Source of the DNA: Ectothiorhodospira lacustris
Lineage (GTDB): Bacteria; Pseudomonadota; Gammaproteobacteria; Ectothiorhodospirales; Ectothiorhodospiraceae
Length of the DNA: 64,000 nucleotides
Assembly: GCF_022227845.1 (NCBI RefSeq)
Contig: NZ_JAJNQN010000011.1
Span: 57,635 to 121,634, forward strand
Direction: 5' to 3'
Shown here: one piece after another, positions 48,638 to 62,376 of the stretch
How positions within the stretch are numbered: the stretch's first letter is position 1
How the letters are laid out: every line of letters starts with the position of its first letter
Program-made: the position numbers and the translations under genes
The notes under the pieces: model-generated
Told to the model about the DNA's origin: nothing
The model's input: the letters and a program-made list of their open reading frames with translations, nothing else
The model's database searches: none

Positions 48638-49269
48638 GAATCACCCACTTGGGCGGGCACGTTGAGTGCGTCGCGCTTCATCTGCAGATAGTCGGAGAGT
48701 CCGCCGGAGATCAGCATGGCACGGTCATAGGCGGCACGGGCACGGGCCTGATCATTCAGGGCATGGTAGGCATCCCCCCGCAACTCTTCCACCACCGCCA
48801 TGAAGCCCTCGGGCACCGGATCCTCCAGCAGTTTCAGGGCATCCTGGGCCCGGTCGTCGGCAATCAGCACGCGGGCCAGACGGGTCCTGGCCACTTGGGC
48901 CGTTTCCGGGGTGCGGGCATGTTCCATGGCCCAGCGCAGACGTCCCTCGGCCTGGACCAGATCATCCCGCTCCACGGCCAGCCGGGCCAGCTCCAGGGCC
49001 GCCAAGGCGGCATAGGGGGTCTTGCGATAACCTTCCATCAGGGTCGTGCCGTGGTTGTGGGCGATCTCACCGCCCTGACGGGCAGCGGACACCATGGCCA
49101 TATAGATCTCCGAGGCCTCCACGGCACGGGAATCCACATGCCCCGTCCACAGGCGCCAGCCCACGATACCGCCAAGACCCACCACCAGTCCCAGGATCAC
49201 GGCGGTACCGTTCTCCTTCCACCAGCGCTTGATGGCCTCGACGCGTTCCTCGTCGGTCGCGTAGGACAT
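48634..49269 (-). CDS. yfgM: YfgM-family tetratricopeptide protein
   Basis: 211 residues. A cytoplasmic N terminus (TDEERVEAIKRWWKENG), one membrane helix (about 22-42), and a periplasmic TPR-like helical domain. YfgM is an ancillary partner of SecYEG and PpiD. AAGGAG precedes the ATG. It lies between hisS and bamB as usual. Confidence 0.92.
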   Translation of the reverse strand: MSYATDEERVEAIKRWWKENGTAVILGLVVGLGGIVGWRLWTGHVDSRAVEASEIYMAMVSAARQGGEIAHNHGTTLMEGYRKTPYAALAALELARLAVERDDLVQAEGRLRWAMEHARTPETAQVARTRLARVLIADDRAQDALKLLEDPVPEGFMAVVEELRGDAYHALNDQARARAAYDRAMLISGGLSDYLQMKRDALNVPAQVGDS

Positions 49270-49298
49270 GGATCGTTCTCCTTAAGTGTGATTCGGAT

Positions 49299-50594
49299 TC
49301 AGAAATCGATGGGAGCCGATAGCCCCAGCAGCTCAGGGAGACGTTCACCCAAGTCAGCCATGGACACCGTTTCCTGGGGACGTTCCGGGTCACGCAGCGG
49401 CTTGACGGCGACCTGTCCGGCAGCCAGCTCCGATTCACCCAGGATCAGGGCCACGGTCGCACCGCTGCGATCGGCACGCTTGATCTGGGCCTTGAAGCCG
49501 CCACCACCGCAATTGACCATCAGCCGGAGCTGCGGGATAGCTGAACGCAACGTCTCCGCCAGGGCCATGCCCGCCGTCATCGTACCCTCACCAGCCAACA
49601 CCAGATAGGCCTGGGGCGACACGGTCTCGGGCAGGCCCCCATCGTCTTCCAGCAGGCTGAGCAGGCGTTCCACTCCCATGGCAAAACCGGCCGCCGGCGT
49701 GGCCCGACCACCCAATTGCTCCACCAGGCCGTCATAGCGGCCCCCGGCACAGATCGTACCTTGGGCACCCAGGGCATCGGTAATCCACTCGAACACGGTG
49801 CGGCCATAGTAATCCAGACCACGAACCAGGCGGGGATTGATGGTGAATTCGACCCCGGCCCGGGTGAGAATGGCCTGCAGGGCCTCGAAATGCAGTTTCG
49901 AGGTCTCGTCCAGATGATCCAACAAACTGGGAGCGGCCTGGATCAGTGTTCGCAAATCCGGATTCTTGCTGTCCAAAATGCGCAGCGGGTTGCTGTGCAG
50001 CCGCTGGCGGGACTCATCGTCCAACTGCTCGTGATGGGCCTGGAAATATGCCACCAGATGCTCGCGATAGGCGGCGCGGGCCTCGGCGGAACCCAGGCTG
50101 TTCAGCTCCAGACGCACCTGCCGAAGTCCCAGACGCTGCCACATGCGTGCGGTCATGAGAATCAGCTCGGCATCAATGTCCGGGCCTTCCATGCCGAAGG
50201 CCTCGACCCCGATCTGGTGAAACTGACGATAGCGCCCCTTCTGGGGGCGCTCGTGACGGAACATCGGCCCCATGTACCAGAGACGCTGCTGCTGGTTGTG
50301 CAGCAGGCCATGCTCAACCCCGGCGCGGACACAGCCCGCCGTCCCCTCCGGACGCAGGGTCAGGCTGTCACCGTTACGATCCTCGAAGGTGTACATCTCT
50401 TTGGAGACGATGTCCGTCACCTCACCGATGGAACGGGCGAACAGGTCCGTGCTTTCCACAATGGGGAGACGGATCTCACGATAGCCGTAACCGCTCAAGA
50501 TATCCCGGATGCTGGATTCCAGCCACTGCCAGGCGCCTGTGTGCTCGGGCAGGATGTCATGCATCCCCCGGATGGATCTAATCTGCCTGCTCAT
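49299..50594 (-). CDS. hisS: Histidyl-tRNA synthetase
   Basis: 431 residues, class II. Motif 1 and the N terminus are [10 protein letters not shown]; motif 2 has [17 protein letters not shown]; the histidine-binding block is [13 protein letters not shown], and motif 3 GGRYDGL. The anticodon-binding domain is C-terminal. The frame is open upstream to 50714, but the ATG at 50594 gives the standard start. ispG, often next to hisS, is absent; rodZ follows directly. Confidence 0.98.
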   Translation of the reverse strand: MSRQIRSIRGMHDILPEHTGAWQWLESSIRDILSGYGYREIRLPIVESTDLFARSIGEVTDIVSKEMYTFEDRNGDSLTLRPEGTAGCVRAGVEHGLLHNQQQRLWYMGPMFRHERPQKGRYRQFHQIGVEAFGMEGPDIDAELILMTARMWQRLGLRQVRLELNSLGSAEARAAYREHLVAYFQAHHEQLDDESRQRLHSNPLRILDSKNPDLRTLIQAAPSLLDHLDETSKLHFEALQAILTRAGVEFTINPRLVRGLDYYGRTVFEWITDALGAQGTICAGGRYDGLVEQLGGRATPAAGFAMGVERLLSLLEDDGGLPETVSPQAYLVLAGEGTMTAGMALAETLRSAIPQLRLMVNCGGGGFKAQIKRADRSGATVALILGESELAAGQVAVKPLRDPERPQETVSMADLGERLPELLGLSAPIDF

Positions 50595-50640
50595 CAATCT
50601 CGGATCTGTGTCAAACGGTCGGAACGGCGGGCGGCGGCTG

Positions 50641-51603
50641 TCAGCGCCGCCCCACGGTGAAACGGGCGGTATTATCGGCCCGGGTATCGCCGGACATGTC
50701 CACGGTCTGACCATTGAAGGTCAGACGCACCCCGGGGGCATTACCCATGAAGACGCGGATGGGCGTGGCGCCCTCAATGCGACGTTCGGAGCCCTTACGC
50801 ATCAACCCCACCAGGAGGCGCCCGCCCCCGGCATCGGTGATCTCCACCCAGGAGTCTTCTTCAAACCGCAGCACCAGCCGACCCCGCCCGGCCGGCGGTG
50901 GCGACTCGGTGGCGGCGGGCGCCGGAATGGCCTCGGTCGGCGGTGCGGGCGGCGTCTCGGTAGCCGGCAGCGACAGGGGCTGCTCCGGGATTGCCGGGGC
51001 GGGAATGACGGGCTCGATGGGCTGAGACTCCGGGGCGGCCTCCGGGGCCTCAGGGGCCGGCACGACCCGGGCGGAAAGGGTGGCAACTGAAGGCTCGGGG
51101 CGTGCCTGTGCGGCTTCTTCACCACCGGCCACCGGTTCCGTCCGATCGTGGAACAGACCACTGGTGAACAGGAACAGGCCGATGATCAGTGCCGCCAGCA
51201 GGATCACTCCCATGATGATCATCCAGGGACCCGAGCCTGCAGTGGATACGGCCTTGTCAACGGGTGCTGGGCGCCCCGTAACCTTGCCGCCGGTCGATGC
51301 GGCCGAAGGCGCGATATCGAGCCGTTCCCGCAGCGCGCCGGTGGCCTGTTCCAGGGCACTGATCATGGGCTCGGCATCCACCTCCAGGACCTTGGCACAA
51401 CTGCGCAGATAACCCCGCACATAGGGAGGCTCGGGCAGCTGTTCGAAACGGTCCTCTTCCAGTGCCTCCAGGGTTCGCAGAGGCAGATGCAGACGCGCCG
51501 CCAGATCCTCTTGCGTCATGCGGGCCTGCTCGCGGGCGGCCTGCAGCAACGCGCCCGGCGAAGGCGCTGCAGCCATGGGTGTGTCCCAGTCGTCTTGTTG
51601 CAT
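50641..51603 (-). CDS. rodZ: Cytoskeletal protein RodZ
   Basis: 320 residues. N-terminal Cro-type helix-turn-helix ([20 protein letters not shown]), which in this family binds MreB; a single membrane helix (about 135-155, [19 protein letters not shown]); a Pro/Ala-rich linker; and a C-terminal periplasmic DUF4115 domain ([16 protein letters not shown]). The ATG at 51603 starts one base after the pilF stop (TAGAATG); a GTG at 51618 is the alternative. Confidence 0.93.
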   Translation of the reverse strand: MQQDDWDTPMAAAPSPGALLQAAREQARMTQEDLAARLHLPLRTLEALEEDRFEQLPEPPYVRGYLRSCAKVLEVDAEPMISALEQATGALRERLDIAPSAASTGGKVTGRPAPVDKAVSTAGSGPWMIIMGVILLAALIIGLFLFTSGLFHDRTEPVAGGEEAAQARPEPSVATLSARVVPAPEAPEAAPESQPIEPVIPAPAIPEQPLSLPATETPPAPPTEAIPAPAATESPPPAGRGRLVLRFEEDSWVEITDAGGGRLLVGLMRKGSERRIEGATPIRVFMGNAPGVRLTFNGQTVDMSGDTRADNTARFTVGRR

Positions 51604-51604
51604 T

Positions 51605-52372
51605 CTATCTTCTGCCACGGGATTCGGTTTCCAGCAATCGTGTGGTCTGTTCTGAGTCCGGGAAATCGTTCTTCAAGCGCAGGGCGCAGACCCCGGAGGC
51701 ATCCCGGTTGCCCAATTCCAATTCAGCCCGATAGCAGATCCAGAGGGTCTCCGGGGTATGGGGCATCTGTTCCGTCAGGCGCTGCAGATAGGCGCGGGTC
51801 TGGAGATAACGCTCGTTCTCGAAGGTGATACGCATCATCTCATACAAGGCAGGGATGTGGCGCGGGTTGGTTTCCAGGGCCCGACGAAAATACCGCTCCG
51901 CCTGGTCTTCATCCGGCTTCTTCAAGACGCAGATACCCGCGTTGGTCCAGGCCACCTCCGGACTGGAATAGAGGGGATTGTCCGCCGCGGCGCGAAACGC
52001 TCGGTCGGCCTCATCAAGGCGATCCTGGCGGCACAGGAAGGTCCCGTAGTTGTTCTGCACCGGGGCGTTGCTCGAGTCCAGTTCCATGGCCCGCTGGAAG
52101 TGGCGATCCGCCAGCCGGGGATCACGCAGCCGTTCCTGCAGCAAGGCATAGGCGGCATGGACCTGGGCGGAACTCGGGTCCTGGGAGAGGGCACGCTCCA
52201 GATTGCCCTTGGCCTGTTCCAGTTGATTGTTGCGCATGTAGTGCAGCCCCAGTTCCACATTCACCTGGGCGGCACGCTGTTCGCGTTCCTGAACCTGAGG
52301 CGTGACGGCGCAGCCGGTCAGGATCAGGGCCAGACAAAGTATCAGGCCGGGCAGGACCAGGGTCGGCCTCAT
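51605..52372 (-). CDS. pilF: Type IV pilus biogenesis lipoprotein PilF/PilW
   Basis: 255 residues. Lipoprotein signal with lipobox LILTGC near residue 16-21, then six or so TPR repeats (for instance [20 protein letters not shown]). Needed for outer-membrane secretin (PilQ) assembly. The ATG overlaps the rlmN stop by 4 bp (ATGA). With fimV it suggests the cell makes type IV pili. Confidence 0.92.
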   Translation of the reverse strand: MRPTLVLPGLILCLALILTGCAVTPQVQEREQRAAQVNVELGLHYMRNNQLEQAKGNLERALSQDPSSAQVHAAYALLQERLRDPRLADRHFQRAMELDSSNAPVQNNYGTFLCRQDRLDEADRAFRAAADNPLYSSPEVAWTNAGICVLKKPDEDQAERYFRRALETNPRHIPALYEMMRITFENERYLQTRAYLQRLTEQMPHTPETLWICYRAELELGNRDASGVCALRLKNDFPDSEQTTRLLETESRGRR

Positions 52373-53490
52373 GGCGGCGCGGCTCCCGGCGAGTTTTCCA
52401 GCCTGGCAAAACGCAGCTCACGGCGGCTCCGGTCTTCCACCCGCCCCACCAGCTGACCGCAGGCGGCATCGATGTCGTCACCCCGGGGACGGCGCGTGAT
52501 GGTGGTGTAACCGGCCTGCACCAGGATGTCCCGGAACTTGTCGATGGCGGCCCCGGTGGAGCGCCGGTAACGGCTCTCCGGGAAGGGGTTGAAGGGGATC
52601 AGATTGATCTTGCAGGGCACATCCTGCAACAGGACGGCCAGTTCACGGGCCTGGGCCTGACTATCGTTGACTCCGTCGAGCAGGACGTACTCCACCGTGA
52701 CCCGACTGTGATGGCCACCCTTGCCCACATAGCGGCGACAGGCCGCCAGCACCTCGGCGATGGGATACTTGCGATTCAGGGGCACCAGCTGGTCACGCAG
52801 GGGATCGTTGGGGGCATGCAGACTCAAGGCCAGGGCCACCTGCAGGCCGGTCTCGCGCAAACGATCCAGGGCCGGCACCACCCCTGCGGTGCTGATAGTG
52901 ACACGGCGCTTGCTCAGCCCGTAGGCGTTGTCCTCCAGCATCAGGGACATGGCCGCCACCACAGGTTCGAAGTTGAGCAGGGGTTCACCCATACCCATGA
53001 GCACCACATTGCTCACCACCCGGCTCTGGCCCTCTTCCGGCTGCAAATGGCGACGGGCGGCATGAAGCTGGCCGATGATCTCGGCGGCGGTCAGATTACG
53101 GTTGAAACCCTGACGGGCGGTGGAACAGAAGGTGCAGTCCAGGGCGCAGCCCACCTGAGAGGACACGCACAGGGTACCGCGGCCTTCCTCGGGGATGAAG
53201 ACGGTCTCGATGCAGTTGCCGTCATCCAGGCGCAACAGCCACTTGTGGGTGCCGTCGCGAGCGGCCTGGGTCATGACGATCTCGGGGGCACTGACCTCGG
53301 CATGTTCGGACAGCCAGATCCGCAGCCCCTTGGTCAGGTCCGTCATGGCCGCAAAATCGGTGATGCCGCGCTGGTGGATCCACTTGAGCACCTGAACGGC
53401 ACGGAAGGGCTTTTCGCCGTGAGCGACGAAGAACCCGGCCAGTTCCTCTCGCGTCATGCCCATCAGATTGGTCTTGGTACTTTCACTCAT
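52369..53490 (-). CDS. rlmN: 23S rRNA/tRNA adenine-C2 methyltransferase RlmN
   Basis: 373 residues. Radical SAM enzyme that methylates A2503 of 23S rRNA and A37 of some tRNAs. The cluster motif is CALDCTFC (C115, C119, C122). The C-terminal region has the conserved [10 protein letters not shown] block. The ATG at 53490 is chosen for the [12 protein letters not shown] start; the open frame upstream overlaps ndk on the same strand. Confidence 0.97.
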   Translation of the reverse strand: MSESTKTNLMGMTREELAGFFVAHGEKPFRAVQVLKWIHQRGITDFAAMTDLTKGLRIWLSEHAEVSAPEIVMTQAARDGTHKWLLRLDDGNCIETVFIPEEGRGTLCVSSQVGCALDCTFCSTARQGFNRNLTAAEIIGQLHAARRHLQPEEGQSRVVSNVVLMGMGEPLLNFEPVVAAMSLMLEDNAYGLSKRRVTISTAGVVPALDRLRETGLQVALALSLHAPNDPLRDQLVPLNRKYPIAEVLAACRRYVGKGGHHSRVTVEYVLLDGVNDSQAQARELAVLLQDVPCKINLIPFNPFPESRYRRSTGAAIDKFRDILVQAGYTTITRRPRGDDIDAACGQLVGRVEDRSRRELRFARLENSPGAAPP

Positions 53491-53584
53491 GGATCTATCC
53501 ACCGGCGGTGGCCGGAAAAGCATGTGGGGCAAGCCCCTGCCGGGGGCGGGCGGACCCGCCCCCGGTTCGGCATGAAGCCGTCTG

Positions 53585-54016
53585 TCAGCGGATGCGCGGG
53601 CAGAGTTCTTCGGGCTTGAAGAAGAAGGCGATTTCCTGGGCGGCGGTGTCGGCGCCATCGGAACCATGCACGGCGTTCTCGTCAATGCTGTCGGCGAAAT
53701 CGGCGCGAATGGTGCCGGGGGCGGCGTCCTTGGGATTGGTGGCACCCATCAGTTCCCGGTTTTTGGCAACGGCGTCCTCGCCTTCCAGGACCTGCACCAT
53801 CACCGGACCGCTGATCATGAAGCTCACCAGGTCGTTGAAGAAGGGACGCGCCTTGTGCACCGCATAGAAGCCTTCCGCCTGCTCACGGCTGAGCTGCATC
53901 ATGCGTGCGGCAACGATGCGCAGGCCGCCCTTCTCGAAGCGGCTGTAGATCTCACCGATCACGTTTTTGGCGACAGCATCGGGCTTGATGATGGAAATGG
54001 TGCGTTCAACAGCCAT
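53585..54016 (-). CDS. ndk: Nucleoside diphosphate kinase
   Basis: 143 residues. Balances NTP pools. Catalytic histidine H117 in ENAVHGSD; N-terminal [14 protein letters not shown] precedes the ATG. Between iscX and rlmN, the order seen in Pseudomonas-like genomes. Confidence 0.98.
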   Translation of the reverse strand: MAVERTISIIKPDAVAKNVIGEIYSRFEKGGLRIVAARMMQLSREQAEGFYAVHKARPFFNDLVSFMISGPVMVQVLEGEDAVAKNRELMGATNPKDAAPGTIRADFADSIDENAVHGSDGADTAAQEIAFFFKPEELCPRIR

Positions 54017-54187
54017 GGAATGAAACTCCGATATGGGATATGAAGTGCAAGATTGCGACGCAGGTCGTCGTGGCCTGCGTCAGGGGAAGAAGGTTGCATC
54101 GCGACGCAGAGGGGGAATGTTACCTTGCGGGGCGGGTGGCAGACAATGACCCGACACCGAAGGCGGTCCTGGAAAGCCCGCGTTCAA

Positions 54188-54391
54188 TCAGCCGTCGTAC
54201 TCCTCCATCCAGGCCAGTTGCACGGCCTCCAGGATACGCTCCCCGCAGCGATCCGGATCGTCGTCGAACTCCGGCAGAGCCATGATCCAGTGGCGCAGGT
54301 CGACGAAATTCACCTGCGCCGGATTCACGTCCGGATGGGCCTCCTGCAGGGACAGAGCGATCTCCAGACTGTCGGTCCATTTCAAGCGCAT
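54188..54391 (-). CDS. iscX: ISC-associated protein IscX
   Basis: 67 residues. A small acidic helical protein that binds IscS and iron and modulates cluster synthesis. LKWTDSLEIALSL at the start and the acidic FDDDPDRCGERILEAVQ and WMEEYDG end are typical. AGGAG before the ATG. Last gene of the isc operon. Confidence 0.95.
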   Translation of the reverse strand: MRLKWTDSLEIALSLQEAHPDVNPAQVNFVDLRHWIMALPEFDDDPDRCGERILEAVQLAWMEEYDG

Positions 54392-54400
54392 GGCAGACTC

Positions 54401-54739
54401 CTAGTGATGTTCGGATACCTGATTGATGGTGTAACGAGGGATCTCCACCACCAGATCCTGGTCCCCCACCCGGGCCTGGCAGGAGAGTCGTGAGTCCGGC
54501 TCCAGGCCCCAGGCCCGGTCCAGCAGGTCTTCCTCGTCCTCAGTGGCCTCATTGAGGCTGTCCAGCCCCTCCCGCACATAGACATGGCAGGTGGTGCAGG
54601 CACAGGACTTTTCGCAGGCATGCTCGATCTCGATGCCGTTGGCCAGGGCGGCGTCGCAGATAGTGGTCCCGGACTCCACCTCGATGGCAGACCCCTCGGG
54701 GCAGATCTCCTCGTGGGGTAGAAAGATGATTTGCGGCAT
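54401..54739 (-). CDS. fdx: ISC-system [2Fe-2S] ferredoxin
   Basis: 112 residues. Adrenodoxin-type ferredoxin that supplies electrons for ISC assembly. Ligands are C42, C48, C51 and C87 (ACEKSCACTTC and LSCQAR). The ATG at 54739 gives the E. coli-like start MPQIIFLPHE; a GTG four codons earlier is possible. Follows hscA. Confidence 0.96.
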   Translation of the reverse strand: MPQIIFLPHEEICPEGSAIEVESGTTICDAALANGIEIEHACEKSCACTTCHVYVREGLDSLNEATEDEEDLLDRAWGLEPDSRLSCQARVGDQDLVVEIPRYTINQVSEHH

Positions 54740-54763
54740 GTGGTCGTTCACTCCCAGCTGGGT

Positions 54764-56635
<1,872 letters not shown>

Positions 56636-56679
56636 GGCGAGTTGAGTCCGTCTTGATGGGTTCTTGGGGATACCCCTGT

Positions 56680-57249
56680 TCAGGGCAAGTCGTCTTCCAG
56701 TCGCTCGCGGATACGCTCCAGCTCATCACGCAGACGATTGAAAAACCGCAACTTGAGGACCTGTTCCCGGGCCTGCGCCAGGTCACCGGCGGCCCAGGCA
56801 GCCTCAAAGGCCTCAATCAGGGCATGGTGGCGAGCCTCGATGTCTGCGGTCACCCGATCCAGGGCGGCAAAAGGGTCCGCGGCTTCCGGCACCGCTTCCA
56901 GGGTCTCTCGGAGTTCCATCTGATCCATGAGGAAGGCGGTATCCGAGGCGGTGGCCCGGTCATCATCCACCTCCACCCCCCGCAGACTGAGCAGATACCG
57001 GGCCCGACGGGTGTCGTCCCTGAGGGTGGCATACGCCTCGTTCACGTGGGACGACCCCTGCACTGCCAGACGACGCTGCTGTTCCGAGGCCTGGGCGAAG
57101 CGGTCCGGGTGCAGATCGGCCTGCAAGGCCCGGTAGGCTCGGGACAGGGCCTCCAGGTCGATGCGAAACTCCCGGGGCTGGCCCAGCAAGGCAAAGTAGT
57201 CACGCCCGAAATCCAGCGCCGGACCGATGGGCGCCTCCTGCTCAGACAT
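56680..57249 (-). CDS. hscB: J-type co-chaperone HscB
   Basis: 189 residues. J-domain with the HPD motif (H47-P48-D49 in LHPDRFA), and a C-terminal helical domain that binds IscU and hands it to HscA. The frame is open to 57285, but the ATG at 57249 gives the usual start and overlaps the end of iscA by 8 bp. Confidence 0.95.
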   Translation of the reverse strand: MSEQEAPIGPALDFGRDYFALLGQPREFRIDLEALSRAYRALQADLHPDRFAQASEQQRRLAVQGSSHVNEAYATLRDDTRRARYLLSLRGVEVDDDRATASDTAFLMDQMELRETLEAVPEAADPFAALDRVTADIEARHHALIEAFEAAWAAGDLAQAREQVLKLRFFNRLRDELERIRERLEDDLP

Positions 57250-57565
57250 TGAAGCTCTCGCCACAGCCGCAGCGGGAGTTCTCATTGGGGTTCTTGAAGC
57301 GGAAACCCTCGTTGAGCCCTTCTCGGGTGTAGTCCAGCTCCATCCCGTCCAAATAGACCAGGCTGCGGGGATTGATCACCACCTTGACGCCCTTGTCTTC
57401 AAAGACGGTATCACCCTGCTCCAGTTCATCCACGAACTCCATGATGTAAGCCATGCCGGAACAGCCGGTGGTCTTCACCCCCAGGCGCAGACCAATGCCC
57501 TTGCCTCGCTTTTCCAGAAAGCTGCGCACCCGGTCGGCGGCGGTGTCGGTCAGAATGATGGCCAT
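57242..57565 (-). CDS. iscA: A-type Fe-S carrier IscA
   Basis: 107 residues. Carries or inserts Fe-S clusters. The three ligand cysteines are C35 (TTGCSGMAY), C99 and C101 (SRCGCGES). In the isc operon between iscU and hscB. Confidence 0.97.
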   Translation of the reverse strand: MAIILTDTAADRVRSFLEKRGKGIGLRLGVKTTGCSGMAYIMEFVDELEQGDTVFEDKGVKVVINPRSLVYLDGMELDYTREGLNEGFRFKNPNENSRCGCGESFNV

Positions 57566-57583
57566 GTCTCTTGACTCTCCTTC

Positions 57584-57988
57584 TCAGGCGGTTTCGGTAT
57601 CGACCGTACCGCCGGATTTCTTGCGATAGTCGGCAATGGCGGCCTTGATGGCATCTTCGGCCAGCACCGAGCAGTGGATCTTCACCGGCGGCAGAGCCAG
57701 TTCCTCGGCAATCTGGGTGTTCTTGATGGCCGCGGCCTCTTCCAGGGTCTTGCCCTTGACCCATTCGGTCAACAAGCTGGAACTGGCAATGGCGGAGCCG
57801 CAGCCATAGGTCTTGAACATGGCCTCTTCGATGACACCGACATCGTTGACGCGGATCTGCAGCTTCATCACATCCCCGCAGGCCGGGGCACCCACCATGC
57901 CGGTACCCACATGAGGATCCGCCTTGTCCAGGGAACCCACGTTGCGGGGGTTTTCATAGTGGTCGATGACTTTGTCGCTGTAGGCCAT
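57584..57988 (-). CDS. iscU: ISC scaffold IscU
   Basis: 134 residues. Housekeeping Fe-S scaffold. Cysteines C37, C63 and C106, and the HscA-recognition peptide LPPVK (99-103), are present. It is a paralogue of the N-terminal domain of NifU near the other end of the window. Confidence 0.98.
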   Translation of the reverse strand: MAYSDKVIDHYENPRNVGSLDKADPHVGTGMVGAPACGDVMKLQIRVNDVGVIEEAMFKTYGCGSAIASSSLLTEWVKGKTLEEAAAIKNTQIAEELALPPVKIHCSVLAEDAIKAAIADYRKKSGGTVDTETA

Positions 57989-58060
57989 TTCCGGTTACCT
58001 CTCCAAACTCTGAATAGTAATGTCTTCATGTCCTGCCTCACGGGGCAGGACGTGCGCAGG

Positions 58061-59284
<1,224 letters not shown>

Positions 59285-59304
59285 GGCTTCACTCCTGGGC
59301 CTGT

Positions 59305-59808
59305 TCATTCCACGGACTGGGATGCAAGCCCGGCACCGGCACCACTGCGGGCGCCGGCAGGCTGGCGTGACATGATGCTGTCCTGGCGGGCGGCCACTTC
59401 CTGAACGCCGTTACGACGCATGACGTCGGCCAGGGTGATGTTGGCCAGGAAATTGTGGATCTGGGCGCTCAGGTCGGACCACAGATCATGGGTGAGACAG
59501 CGATGGCTGTCCTGGCAATCCACGGTGCCGCCGCAGCGGGTGGTATCCACTTTTTCATCCACCGCCGAAATGACGTCGGCAATGGCAAGCTCATCCGCCG
59601 GTCTGCTCAGGGTGTAACCACCGCCGGGACCGCGGGTGCTGACCACGAGACCACGCTTTCTCAGGCGCGCAAAGAGTTGTTCCAGGTAGGATAGTGAGAT
59701 ACCCTGTCTGCCCGAGATATCCGCCAGGGAGATCGGCCCCTGGTCATTGTGGATCGCCAGATCCAGCATCGCCGTCACGGCATAGCGCCCCTTCGTTGTC
59801 AGTCTCAT
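59305..59808 (-). CDS. iscR: Fe-S-sensing regulator IscR
   Basis: 167 residues. Rrf2-family repressor. Winged helix at the N terminus ([16 protein letters not shown]) and three cluster cysteines in [14 protein letters not shown], with a nearby histidine. Holo-IscR represses the isc operon. It is the first gene of iscRSUA-hscBA-fdx-iscX, with its own binding site upstream. The C-terminal tail is Ala/Gly/Ser-rich. Confidence 0.96.
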   Translation of the reverse strand: MRLTTKGRYAVTAMLDLAIHNDQGPISLADISGRQGISLSYLEQLFARLRKRGLVVSTRGPGGGYTLSRPADELAIADVISAVDEKVDTTRCGGTVDCQDSHRCLTHDLWSDLSAQIHNFLANITLADVMRRNGVQEVAARQDSIMSRQPAGARSGAGAGLASQSVE

Positions 59809-59837
59809 TGCCTCTCTCCCGTATGATCCGTCCGGGT

Positions 59838-59871
59838 ATGCTAACAATACCTTATCTTTTTGGTCAAGTAT
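59838..59871 (-). promoter_or_regulatory. iscR promoter with type 1 IscR-binding site
   Basis: Minus strand -35 TTGACC (59862-59867), 18-nt spacer, -10 TAGCAT (59838-59843). The 25-bp stretch 59847-59871 (ATACTTGACC...AAGGTAT) fits the type 1 IscR site pattern and covers the -35. The site overlaps the last codons of cysE. Confidence 0.75.
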
Positions 59872-60667
59872 TAACGCCCCGTCGTGACTCAGCTCCGTCC
59901 TGCCCCTGCGCGGACGACCCGGCCAGATCCCCCAGTTCGTCCGCCTGGATTTCCTTGATGTGGGAGTCATCCACCTGCGCCCCCATGGCCTTGAGGGCGT
60001 GGCAGTTTTCGTCCATGCGCTGATCCAGGGTATGCAGGTGGTCCAGGATGCGGGTAATGGCCGTGGCCACCGGGTCCGGCATATCCTGGGTGGTGCCGTA
60101 GGCATCGAACCCCATCTTCAGGGCCATATCCTCCCGCCGCCGGTCCTCATCGCTCCTGGGGGTGATGACGCGCCCGGGAATCCCGACCACCGTGGCACCG
60201 GCAGGTACGTCCCGCAGCACCACGGCGTTGGAACCGACCCGGGCGCCCTCACCGATGCGGATGGGGCCGAGGATCTTGGCCCCCGCCCCCACCACCACGT
60301 TGTCCTCCAGGGTGGGATGACGCTTGCCCTTCCCCCATGAGGTCCCGCCCAGGGTCACACCATGGTAAAGCGTGCAGTCGTCACCGATCTCGGCGGTTTC
60401 GCCGATCACCACCCCCATGCCGTGGTCGATGAAGAAGCGCTGACCGATGGTGGCACCCGGATGGATCTCGATCCCGGTCAGCCAGCGCCCCAAAAAGGCC
60501 AGATAACGTGCCAGCCAGCACAGGCGTAAACGCCAGAGTGCATGGCTCAGGCGGTGCAGCAGCAGGGCATGCAGCCCCGGATACGTGGTGATTACTTCGA
60601 AAGTATGCCGGGCAGCCGGGTCCCGGTCGAAGACACAGCGAATATCGTCGCGCAGGCGTTGGAACAT
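59864..60667 (-). CDS. cysE: Serine O-acetyltransferase
   Basis: 267 residues. First step of cysteine synthesis. N-terminal helical domain, then a left-handed beta-helix of hexapeptide repeats ([22 protein letters not shown] region). The C-terminal part after about residue 180 is longer than in the short Rrf2-linked forms and is charged. It is upstream of iscR; cysteine is the sulfur donor for IscS, so the position makes sense. Confidence 0.96.
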   Translation of the reverse strand: MFQRLRDDIRCVFDRDPAARHTFEVITTYPGLHALLLHRLSHALWRLRLCWLARYLAFLGRWLTGIEIHPGATIGQRFFIDHGMGVVIGETAEIGDDCTLYHGVTLGGTSWGKGKRHPTLEDNVVVGAGAKILGPIRIGEGARVGSNAVVLRDVPAGATVVGIPGRVITPRSDEDRRREDMALKMGFDAYGTTQDMPDPVATAITRILDHLHTLDQRMDENCHALKAMGAQVDDSHIKEIQADELGDLAGSSAQGQDGAESRRGVNT

Positions 60668-60738
60668 GGAGGGTCCTGATGGCCGACCCGTGAATTGGCG
60701 CCGGCATGGGTCTTTTTGGAGTCATTGTACCCCGATCG

Positions 60739-61488
60739 TCAGGGCTTGCCAGAGTGTTCCGGTGGGCCTTTTGCCGCCTGGGTGAGGATGCCCCGCAGGA
60801 TGTTCACCTCGTTGATGGTGGGGTCGGCCTTGGCAAACAGACGGCGCAGGCGACGCATCAGGTGCCGCGGGTTGTCCGGATCCAGAAACTCCAGCAGCAG
60901 CAGCGTCTCCTCCAGATGGGCATAAAGCCGCTCCAGCTCTTCATGACTGGCGGGCAACTCCCCGCCGGTGGGTGCCGGTGCCGATGCGGGGGCATGGGCC
61001 AGGGCGGCCATGCGCAGCTCGTAACTGAGCACCTGCACGGCGGCCGCCAGATTCAGGGAGCTGTATTCCGGGTTGGCCGGGATATGGATCAGGGCCTGGC
61101 AGCGATCCAGCTCTTCATTGGTCAGCCCGGTCCGCTCTCGCCCGAACAGCACGGCCACCGGCCCCGTCGGGACGACTTCGAGCAGCCTGGCCGCCGCCTG
61201 TCTGGGGTCCAGTTCGGGCCAGCGCAGGGTGCGCTGGCGGGCACTGGTTCCCAGCACCAGACGACAGCCCGCCAGCGCTTCGTCCAGGTCATCCACCACC
61301 CGGGCACGGGCCAACAGATCATCGGCCCCGGAGGCCCGGGCCGTGGCCTCGGCGCTGGGATAATCCTGGGGGGTCACCAGCCGAAGGTCCGACAGGCCCA
61401 TATTCTTCATGGCCCGGGCCACCCCGCCCACATTGCCCGGGTGGGAGGTATTGACGAGCACGATCCGGACCGGATTCAGTAATTCCAT
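60739..61488 (-). CDS. trmJ: tRNA 2'-O-methyltransferase TrmJ
   Basis: 249 residues. SPOUT-fold enzyme that methylates position 32 of tRNAs. It has VLVNTSHPGNVGGVARAMKNM at the N terminus and the SAM-knot motif FGRERTGLTNEEL. The ATG at 61488 is preferred; 61503 is also possible. Divergent from suhB. Confidence 0.94.
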   Translation of the reverse strand: MELLNPVRIVLVNTSHPGNVGGVARAMKNMGLSDLRLVTPQDYPSAEATARASGADDLLARARVVDDLDEALAGCRLVLGTSARQRTLRWPELDPRQAAARLLEVVPTGPVAVLFGRERTGLTNEELDRCQALIHIPANPEYSSLNLAAAVQVLSYELRMAALAHAPASAPAPTGGELPASHEELERLYAHLEETLLLLEFLDPDNPRHLMRRLRRLFAKADPTINEVNILRGILTQAAKGPPEHSGKP

Positions 61489-61584
61489 GGGTTCAGTTAT
61501 CATCTATGGCTGTGTATCTTCTTTGATCTCCCCGCGGCCTGCACGGTCGCGGCCCTGTTTCCCAGCTCATCCCGGAAGTCTTCC

Positions 61585-62376
61585 ATGCATCCCTTGCTCA
61601 ATATCGCCGTCAAGGCGGCCCGCGCCGCGGGACAGGTCATCGTACGTCATGCGGATCGGCTTGATACCCTCACCGTCCAGGACAAGCAGCCCAACGACTT
61701 CGTGACCGAAGTGGATCGCATGGCGGAGCGGGAGATTATACGCGTGATCCACCGGGCCTACCCCGGTCACGCCATCCTGGCGGAGGAAAGCGGCACTCAG
61801 GGCAGCAACGAGGAGTTCCAGTGGGTGATCGATCCCCTGGACGGCACCACCAACTACCTCCACGGCATCCCCCAGTATGCGGTCTCCATCGCCCTCAAGC
61901 AGAGGGGACGCCTGGAACACGGGGTGGTCTACGACCCGGTCAAGGAAGAACTGTTCGCCGCCAGCCGCGGCGCCGGTGCCACCCTCAACAATCGACGCAT
62001 TCGCGTAACCCAGCCCCGGGACATGACCGGCGTCCTGCTGGGCACCGGCATCCCCTTCCGGGAAGACCAGAACCTGGACTACTACCTGCGCACCCTGAGC
62101 GCCCTGCTGCCGGGCACCGCCGGCGTGCGTCGCGCCGGGGCGGCTTCACTGGATCTGGCCTATGTGGCCGCCGGTCGACTGGATGGTTTCTGGGAGATCG
62201 GCCTGCATGAGTGGGACATGGCGGCCGGCGTACTGATGGTGCAGGAGGCCGGCGGCCTGGTGAGCGACCTCAAGGGCGATCCCGACCATCTGGTGACCGG
62301 CAACGTGGTGGCCGCCGGTCCCAAGGTGTTCAAGGGCATGCTGCAGAGGCTCAATCCGGTGGTGAACCGGGCGTGA
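61585..62376 (+). CDS. suhB: Inositol-1-monophosphatase family protein SuhB
   Basis: 263 residues. Mg-dependent phosphatase fold, which in E. coli also acts in rRNA antitermination. Metal motifs: EESG (near 73-76), IDPLDGTTN (about 86-94) and WDMAAGVLMVQEAGG near 212-226. It is the last gene of the conserved core before the acquired right end. Confidence 0.96.
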   Translation: MHPLLNIAVKAARAAGQVIVRHADRLDTLTVQDKQPNDFVTEVDRMAEREIIRVIHRAYPGHAILAEESGTQGSNEEFQWVIDPLDGTTNYLHGIPQYAVSIALKQRGRLEHGVVYDPVKEELFAASRGAGATLNNRRIRVTQPRDMTGVLLGTGIPFREDQNLDYYLRTLSALLPGTAGVRRAGAASLDLAYVAAGRLDGFWEIGLHEWDMAAGVLMVQEAGGLVSDLKGDPDHLVTGNVVAAGPKVFKGMLQRLNPVVNRA

